A stretch of DNA of 7,069 nucleotides, from the NCBI GenBank assembly GCA_012032575.1, contig JAAUSP010000407.1:1-7069 (forward strand), given 5' to 3'. Below are positions 1 to 3,976 of the stretch, piece after piece. The notes beneath the pieces are model-generated. The model ran no database searches, was not told the origin of the DNA, and worked only from the letters and a program-made list of their open reading frames with translations. Both the position numbers and the translations under genes were made by a program. This DNA comes from Anaerolineales bacterium (GTDB lineage: Bacteria > Chloroflexota > Anaerolineae > 4572-78 > J111). The stretch's first letter is position 1. Each line of letters begins with the position of its first letter.

Positions 1-207
1 CATGCGGGTGTCCGGCCGCAGGACCTCGTCGGCGCGATCGCCAACGAGACGTCGGTGCCCGGGCGTGACATCGGGGCCATCGAGATCCAGGACCGCTTCT
101 CGTTGGTCGAGGTACCGGCCGGTGCGGCGGACGACGTTGATCACCGCACTCCGCCCAGACGACGATCAAGGGCCGCAAGGGCCACGGTGCGTCGCGAGCG
201 ATTCGAG
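1..207 (+). pseudogene. C-terminal fragment of an actinobacterial-type DEAD-box RNA helicase, frameshifted
   Basis: Frame 1 begins mid-protein and reads a stretch with V-R-P-Q-D-L-V-G-A-I-A-N-E, then G-R-D-I-G-A-I-E-I, then F-S-L-V-E-V-P. This is the DbpA-type RNA-binding domain at the C-terminus of DeaD/CsdA-like helicases; the G-A-I-A-N-E and I-G-A-I-E-I-x-D-R-F-S-L-V-E-V-P signature is typical of Actinobacteria. Such helicases unwind structured RNA, and this domain anchors them to it. After D-D-V (to base 138) the reading moves to frame 2 (I-T-A-L-R, 140-154), then to frame 3 (T-T-I-K-G-R-K, 159-179), then back to frame 1 (A-T-V-R-R-E-R, from 181). That means three single-base insertions. 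The helicase core, with Walker A and DEAD box, lies outside the window. GC content is much higher than in the rest of the window. Family identity is fairly sure; whether it belongs on this molecule is doubtful. Confidence 0.72.
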
Positions 208-303
208 CAGCGCCCGGCGATCGGCGAGCCGGTGACGATCAGCGCCCAGGTGGCCAGGGGCCTGCCGCGTCCCCGGCGAGTCCGGGCCGGGCTGGTGCAG
301 CCC

Positions 304-600
304 AACGCCACCACTGCCCTTTCGGAGCGGGGCGATTTTATTGAGGTCAGCATCGCCGATACTGGGCCGGGTATTCCCGCCGAAGATTTGGCCCGCATCT
401 TCGAACGATTTTACCAGGTGGACAAAAGCCGCAAACGCGGCAAAGGCACCGGCCTGGGCCTGACCATCACCAAAGAAATTGTCGAGGCCCACGGCGGCTA
501 CATCCGGGCCGAAAGCACAGGCGGCAAGGGTACAAGATTCATCGTTTTTCTGCCCCTGACCGAGGCGGGGTGGCCACCACCAGATAAGGCGCATTTTTGA
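304..600 (+). CDS. Sensor histidine kinase, C-terminal ATPase fragment (5' part missing)
   Basis: This is the last ~98 codons of a membrane-type (PhoR/OmpR-class) histidine kinase, ending in TGA at 598-600. The G1 box D-T-G-P-G-I-P is at 358-378, the F box I-F-E-R-F-Y-Q-V-D at about 397-423, and the G2 box G-T-G-L-G-L at 445-462. They are followed by the usual I-T-K-E-I-V-E-A-H-G-G and a G-T-R-F-I-V-F-L-P-L end. The N box, the phosphoacceptor histidine (HisKA) and any sensor or membrane part are absent, so this piece could not work alone. Upstream the same frame is open to base 1, but that part encodes helicase sequence, so the start given is only where kinase-like composition and sequence begin. 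The join lies somewhere between about 207 and 330. It converges on the hybrid kinase at 644-1849, 43 nt away. Confidence 0.75.
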   Translation, partial: NATTALSERGDFIEVSIADTGPGIPAEDLARIFERFYQVDKSRKRGKGTGLGLTITKEIVEAHGGYIRAESTGGKGTRFIVFLPLTEAGWPPPDKAHF

Positions 601-643
601 CCTGACCCTGTTGGTTAACTACAACCCCCATCAGCGCAGGCAA

Positions 644-1849
644 TCATCCTGGAAGCCGGTGGCAGGGCAGCATTGGCAGCAGCACTTTGAAGGTACTGCC
701 CTGCCCCGGCTTACTTTCCAGAATAATCTGCCCGTTCATTAATGTGACCAGTTGTTTTACAATGGCCAGTCCCAACCCTGTGCCACGAGAGCCGTTCAGA
801 TGGCTGTTATCAAGCTGTCGAAACGGTTCAAAAATATAGGAAAATGCTTCCTGCGGAATCCCCGGACCGGTATCGCTGACCTGAATGGCCCAATGGGTCG
901 AATCGAGGTAGTAGAAAGATACCTGAACCCGACCTGCCGCAGTAAATTTAATCGCGTTGCTGACCAGGTTCACTACAACCTGTTGCAATCGTTCTTCATC
1001 CCCGGTTATTAACGCAGGAAATTTCCCCGCAACCTCAACCGCAAAAGTCAACCCTTTGGCCTGGGCCAAAATACTCATCTTTGGTTCAAATCGTTCTACC
1101 AGTTTCTGAATCGGGAATGGTTTCATTTTTAACCTGAGCTGGCCCTTTTCAAGCTGAGCTTGATCCAACAGTTCGTTCACCAGATTAGCCAGATAATGAA
1201 CACTGTCAATGATTTGGTGGACAGCTTCCGCCTGAGCGGGGTTGAGCGGACCGTAGATATTTTTTTCAAGCAACTCGGCATAACCCAGAATTGCTCCCAG
1301 CGGTGTACGGAATTCGTGACTAACTTTGTTTAACAAATAACCTTTGAATTGGTTGGCCGCGAGCGCCTGGTCCCGCGTTTCGGCCAGGGCAATTTGGGCT
1401 TGCTGACGTTCCATAATTTCGGCTTCAAACTGCCGGTTTCTGGTCTCAACCTGTTCGCGCAAGTTTTGCAAAGCCACATGAGTTTCTACGCGGGCCAGTA
1501 CTTCTGGCAAAAGGAAAGGCTTGTTGATATAATCCACCGCTCCCGCAGCAAAGGCACTCTCTTTTTCTTCAGGGGTCTCAAAAGCGCTGATGCATATAAC
1601 CGGGATTAACCGGGCTGCTTCGTCTGCCTTAAGATGCTGGCAAACCTCATAGCCATTCATTTTTAGTATCAGCATATCTGATAAAATCAAATTCGGTGGA
1701 TTGGCCTGAACTGATTGCAGAGCCTGGGCACCGCTAGCCGCCCACCGGATTTCATAACCGTGGTGTGTGAGCATCTCAGATAGAAGCCGCACATCTTCCG
1801 GTATCTCATCAATAATTAAGATACTGGTTCTGTGTTTCACTTGTTTCAT
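644..1849 (-). CDS. Hybrid response regulator/histidine kinase (REC-HisKA-HATPase)
   Basis: This is a cytoplasmic signalling protein of 401 residues from the ATG at 1849, with no membrane segment or signal peptide. Numbering below is from a TTG four codons upstream (1861). Residues ~12-128 form a receiver domain: acidic pair D18/E19, phosphoacceptor D62 in L-S-D-M, S92 at the switch position and K114 in N-K-P-F. A charged helical linker, probably coiled coil, covers ~130-172. HisKA follows, with H182 in K-V-S-H-E-F-R-T-P-L. HATPase_c has the N box N-L-V-S-N-A-I-K-F (298-306), G1 D-T-G-P-G-I-P (330-336), an F box I-F-E-P-F and G2 G-T-G-L-G-L (360-365). All catalytic residues are present. A receiver placed before the kinase suggests its kinase activity is set by phosphorylation from another kinase. 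AAGGGGG abuts the ATG, which favours ATG over TTG, though spacing is short. The partner and output are not visible. Confidence 0.93.
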   Translation of the reverse strand: MKQVKHRTSILIIDEIPEDVRLLSEMLTHHGYEIRWAASGAQALQSVQANPPNLILSDMLILKMNGYEVCQHLKADEAARLIPVICISAFETPEEKESAFAAGAVDYINKPFLLPEVLARVETHVALQNLREQVETRNRQFEAEIMERQQAQIALAETRDQALAANQFKGYLLNKVSHEFRTPLGAILGYAELLEKNIYGPLNPAQAEAVHQIIDSVHYLANLVNELLDQAQLEKGQLRLKMKPFPIQKLVERFEPKMSILAQAKGLTFAVEVAGKFPALITGDEERLQQVVVNLVSNAIKFTAAGRVQVSFYYLDSTHWAIQVSDTGPGIPQEAFSYIFEPFRQLDNSHLNGSRGTGLGLAIVKQLVTLMNGQIILESKPGQGSTFKVLLPMLPCHRLPG

Positions 1850-2339
1850 CCCCCTTAACAAGCTATACGGATAGATTATTAAACGTTATGTTTGTATTTA
1901 CACTCCATGTTGTCGAGAATAGCACAAGTTTGAGGGGGTGATTGTTTACGTTGCATTAGGATTTTGTTTGTATCAGGAGGTAAAGGGTAGGGCAGATCAC
2001 TGTTGGATTTACCTGTCCCGCCCCGGAATGAATGGATAGATAGATATGATTTTGGACATGATTTACCCCTAAACAACCACCAGCATCCCACAGTGGGTTA
2101 TGAGATTATTACAACAAATATTGGAAAAAGGTTACAGGGAAGGTTTTGCTCTGGTGAATTTGGGAGGGGGCCAAATGACATAGCAGAGCAAACAAACAGA
2201 TTGAATCATTATACCATACAGGTTGCTAATAATAGAAAAGGTTTTCAGCAAAGCGATGGCAACGCCGTTAATACAAAAAACCGCCCATTCCTGGAAATCC
2301 GGCTTGATGCGGTGGTGCTGCGGGCCGGGCTGGCCCATA
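1850..2339. other. Gene-poor AT-rich intergenic stretch
   Basis: About 490 bases upstream of the hybrid kinase and beyond the peroxidase terminator hold no gene I can support. Short open frames exist on both strands, but they have no usable ribosome binding site, overlap one another or the terminator, and resemble no family I know. An AGGAGG at 1975-1980 (+) has no start codon at a workable distance; the nearest in-frame candidate is a TTG 22 nt away. The base composition is visibly more AT-rich than the flanking genes. It may be the long promoter region of the kinase or the remnant of a decayed gene. Confidence 0.5.
2208..2216 (-). promoter_or_regulatory. Possible extended -10 promoter element facing the hybrid kinase
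   Basis: On the minus strand this reads TGGTATAAT, a perfect -10 hexamer preceded by the TGn motif of extended -10 promoters. No good -35 hexamer lies 16-18 bp upstream. A transcript from here would run about 350 nt before reaching the kinase start at 1849. It is the best promoter-like match in the gap, but chance occurrence in AT-rich DNA is quite possible. Confidence 0.3.
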
Positions 2340-2373
2340 AAACCGCCGCGAGGGGTTAGGCTCGCGGCGGTTT
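2340..2373 (-). terminator. Strong hairpin terminator after the cytochrome c peroxidase gene
   Basis: There is a perfect 13-bp inverted repeat, AAACCGCCGCGAG at 2340-2352 and CTCGCGGCGGTTT at 2361-2373, with an 8-nt loop. On the minus strand the stem ends in TTTT and lies 30 nt past the peroxidase stop codon (2403), which fits intrinsic termination. On the plus strand it is followed by TTTGTATTT, so it may work in both directions. Confidence 0.85.
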
Positions 2374-2402
2374 GTATTTAACCTGTAGATTGATCGAATT
2401 GT

Positions 2403-2870
2403 TCAGTTCATCTGGGGCTTGGGTGTGTCTGGGCCGCTTTCCGGCAACTCGGGTGGAGCGATGTAGTCGGTGGGAATTTCGCCGGTGAGGCTCTTCAGGA
2501 AGGCGACGAGATCGGCCACCTGGTCATCTTTGAGGTTCTGGCCCAGTTGATACTCGGCCATAATTTTGACTGCTTCTTCCAGAGTTTTGATGGAGCCATC
2601 GTGGAAGTATGGGCCGGTTTCGGCAATGTTGCGCAGCATCGGTACTTTGAAGACGAATTTATCGGCCTCATTCAGGGTGACGACATAACGTCCCTCATCT
2701 TCAGTGGGATAAGGTTTGTACAGGCCCATCTTCATGTACATCTGGCCGCCCATCGTCGGCCCGCGATGGCACATGGTGCAGTTGAGGTCCAGGTAGAGGC
2801 CCAGCCCTCGCTGCTCCTGTTCATTTAATGCCTTGGTGTCACCCTCCACAAACTTGTCGAACCGGCCGGG
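2403..2870 (-). CDS. Di-heme cytochrome c peroxidase, C-terminal part (after the frameshift)
   Basis: This is the second half of the peroxidase whose first half is encoded at 2861-3520. It resumes with R-F-D-K-F-V-E-G-D and runs to TGA at 2403-2405. It carries the C-terminal cytochrome c domain with the second heme site C-T-M-C-H (roughly residues 248-252 of the repaired protein), then the family block F-K-V-P-M-L-R-N and P-Y-F-H-D-G-S, then T-L-E-E-A-V and L-V-A-F-L-K-S-L-T-G-E-I-P. In the CcpA/MauG family (COG1858) this domain holds the electron-accepting heme. An in-frame GTG at 2849 could be called as a start, but it has no signal peptide and lies inside a conserved block, so it is not a true start. 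The last ~15 residues are a proline-rich tail. Repaired length is about 372 residues, normal for the family plus a lipoprotein linker. Confidence 0.9.
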   Translation of the reverse strand, partial: PGRFDKFVEGDTKALNEQEQRGLGLYLDLNCTMCHRGPTMGGQMYMKMGLYKPYPTEDEGRYVVTLNEADKFVFKVPMLRNIAETGPYFHDGSIKTLEEAVKIMAEYQLGQNLKDDQVADLVAFLKSLTGEIPTDYIAPPELPESGPDTPKPQMN

Positions 2871-3520
2871 GTGATCAGCTTGCGCTCGAAAGCGGCAATA
2901 GCAACCGTCAGGTTATCGAAGGTGATCGGGTCGGGGTCGTCGGGAAAGGCGGCTTTGAACAGCGGCTCATAGCCGGGGATAGAGCGGATGACGTCAGTCG
3001 CCTCCTTGCCCCCAGCCGGCATGCCCATTTCGATGGCATTTTGGATGGGGCCTTTGGCCTGATCTTCTACGTCGGGGCTGCGGCCATCCCAAAACTGGGC
3101 CACTTCAAGGGCGGCATTGTAAACGGTCGGCGAGTTGCGTCCACCAACTTGGCCTTTATGTCCGGTCGAAGTTGGCTTGCCATCAACACCGTATTTGTCG
3201 AGCAGATGGCAGGTATTACAGGAGATATCTTGCGCAATTGACAGGCGCTCTTCGTAGTAGAGCATGCGCCCCAGGTCGGTCAGTTCCTTGGTCAGGGCAT
3301 ATTTGCCGGTGGTCGCTTCTGCCGGCAAGACCGGGAAGTTTCGGGCCACGATGTCCATATCCAGTTTGGGAGCAGCCTGTTCCTGGGCAGGTTCGACCTG
3401 GGCCGGCTTCTCAGCCGCGCTGGGCGCAGCCGGTTGAGATGTAGCCGAGGCACAACTCGCTACCGCTACCGCGGCAATGACCAGGGCCAAGATTGGCAAT
3501 AACCATAAAAATCGTTTCAT
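2825..3520 (-). CDS. Di-heme cytochrome c peroxidase lipoprotein, N-terminal part (before the frameshift)
   Basis: The enzyme reduces H2O2 to water with electrons from a small redox protein, outside the cytoplasmic membrane. The ATG at 3520 is chosen because AAGGAGG lies 10 nt upstream and a clean lipoprotein signal follows: M-K-R-F, a hydrophobic core, then V-A-S-C with lipid-attachment Cys23. A Pro/Ala/Glu-rich linker runs to ~50. The N-terminal heme domain has L-G-R-M-L-Y-Y-E-E-R-L-S (83-94), heme motif C-N-T-C-H (101-105), N-S-P-T-V-Y-N-A-A (129-137), F-W-D-G-R (143-147) and A-K-G-P-I-Q-N-A-I-E-M-G (155-166). After I-T-P (218) one base is missing near 2861-2870; the frame then reads 13 unrelated residues to a stop at 2825-2827. 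Restoring the base joins it to the C-terminal part. A pseudogene or a sequencing error are both possible; conservation on both sides favours error or a very recent mutation. Confidence 0.92.
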   Translation of the reverse strand: MKRFLWLLPILALVIAAVAVASCASATSQPAAPSAAEKPAQVEPAQEQAAPKLDMDIVARNFPVLPAEATTGKYALTKELTDLGRMLYYEERLSIAQDISCNTCHLLDKYGVDGKPTSTGHKGQVGGRNSPTVYNAALEVAQFWDGRSPDVEDQAKGPIQNAIEMGMPAGGKEATDVIRSIPGYEPLFKAAFPDDPDPITFDNLTVAIAAFERKLITPAGSTSLWRVTPRH

Positions 3521-3630
3521 TGTGAACATTCCTCCTTGTAAAAGTGGATTGAGTAGGGCAGAGCAATTCGTTTGCGCCCAATTTTGTGGCACTGAGCGCT
3601 CCGATTAATGGTGATGCGTTCGATAGTCAC
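3517..3630 (-). other. Possible small leader ORF overlapping the peroxidase start
   Basis: On the minus strand an open frame ends in TGA at 3517-3519, overlapping the peroxidase ATG as ATGA, the classic arrangement for translational coupling. At its head is GGGAGGTGA (3627-3635), an excellent ribosome binding sequence. The codons 5-9 nt downstream are ATC rather than ATG, GTG or TTG; a GTG lies inside the binding sequence itself. The 36-codon product has no recognised similarity. It could be a leader peptide, or the site and overlap may be coincidence. Confidence 0.2.
3531..3537 (-). promoter_or_regulatory. Ribosome binding site of the peroxidase
   Basis: AAGGAGG on the minus strand is a near-perfect anti-16S match. 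It decides the start: the ATG at 3520 is 10 nt downstream, whereas another in-frame ATG only 1 nt away (3529) is too close. Confidence 0.85.
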
Positions 3631-3691
3631 CTCCCTTCGTTGGGGGTGTAGGTTTGTTTCAAAAAAATTACTTATTCGATTTTTCGTCCTG

Positions 3692-3730
3692 CGTCTTGCG
3701 TGAGGTAAAGCGAACGGAACACGCAAGACG
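3692..3730. repeat. 11-bp perfect inverted repeat in the peroxidase leader
   Basis: CGTCTTGCGTG (3692-3702) pairs exactly with CACGCAAGACG (3720-3730) around a 17-nt loop. It lies between the predicted promoter and the peroxidase ribosome binding site, so it would form a hairpin in the 5' untranslated RNA. On the plus strand it is followed by TTTT, which looks terminator-like, but there is no plus-strand gene to end. Just outside it, CGTCCTG is followed by CGTCTTG (3685-3698), a degenerate 7-bp tandem repeat; such sequence is often part of a dispersed repeat family. Confidence 0.6.
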
Positions 3731-3778
3731 TTTTGGCTGAGGTAAATCCTGGGACAGCCCTAAAGCTACATTTTACAA

Positions 3779-3807
3779 ATTATAAAATGGCTGTCGTACC
3801 CTGTCAT
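3779..3807 (-). promoter_or_regulatory. Sigma70-like promoter for the cytochrome c peroxidase
   Basis: On the minus strand, ATGACA (3802-3807, five of six matches to TTGACA) lies 17 bp from a perfect TATAAT (3779-3784). Predicted transcription starts near 3771, giving a leader of about 250 nt before the peroxidase ATG. The -10 sits at the centre of nested inverted repeats: CATTTTA/TAAAATG (3769-3775 and 3783-3789) and GACAGCC/GGCTGTC (3753-3759 and 3789-3795). This suggests an operator over the promoter, but no regulator is identified. Confidence 0.65.
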
Positions 3808-3819
3808 CACCCAAATTTA

Positions 3820-3849
3820 GGTATTGGGTGGGGTATTGGGTGGGGTATT
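3820..3849 (+). repeat. 12-bp tandem repeat, 2.5 copies, with G-quadruplex motif
   Basis: The unit GGTATTGGGTGG occurs at 3820-3831 and 3832-3843, with a half copy GGTATT at 3844-3849. Within it, four G-runs (3826-3828, 3830-3833, 3838-3840, 3842-3845) are separated by loops of 1, 4 and 1 nt, which meets the usual G-quadruplex pattern on the plus strand. It lies just upstream of the peroxidase -35 box. Confidence 0.8.
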
Positions 3850-3854
3850 AAGAA

Positions 3855-3936
3855 CCTATCCGAAAACTAGCGGGTGGGGCTTCCACGCCTGACCAACGGT
3901 GGCGTGGGAGCCGCTGCTGCTGGGTTTTCCGATAGG
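3855..3936. repeat. 82-nt nested inverted repeat (MITE-like or structured RNA)
   Basis: The outer arms are CCTATCCGAAAAC (3855-3867) and GTTTTCCGATAGG (3924-3936), complementary at 12 of 13 positions. The inner arms are GGCTTCCACGCC (3878-3889) and GGCGTGGGAGCC (3901-3912), complementary except for one position that becomes a G-U pair in RNA; the loop is 11 nt. TTAA stands at both flanks (3848-3851 and 3939-3942), possibly a target duplication. It begins 41 nt past the stop of the LAL regulator. It has no T-run typical of an intrinsic terminator. A short non-autonomous mobile element or a 3' RNA structure are both plausible. Confidence 0.65.
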
Positions 3937-3976
3937 CTTTAAAAGGGAAATAAGGAACGGTGCTTAACCGGAACGA

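Noticed and set aside
1820..2000. Close promoter for the hybrid kinase
   Set aside because: Candidates such as TCGACA or TTGTGC lack a matching -10 at acceptable spacing.
1879..2091. Minus-strand open frame of 70 codons upstream of the hybrid kinase
   Set aside because: It has no recognisable domain, composition unlike the neighbouring genes, and no supporting start signal.
2087..2097. CCCACAGTGGG palindrome
   Set aside because: It is an isolated 5-bp arm palindrome not placed at any promoter; expected by chance.
2132..2338. Minus-strand open frame of 68 codons with a hydrophobic middle
   Set aside because: Its start lies at the edge of the terminator stem, there is no ribosome binding site, and the hydrophobicity follows from T-rich DNA.
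2003..2359. Plus-strand open frame of 118 codons in the AT-rich gap
   Set aside because: It starts with TTG, the nearest AGGAGG is 22 nt away, its end runs into the terminator hairpin, and the translation resembles no known family.
3692..3730. Plus-strand intrinsic terminator (hairpin followed by TTTT)
   Set aside because: No plus-strand gene precedes it and its loop of 17 nt is long; a leader hairpin or repeat element fits better.
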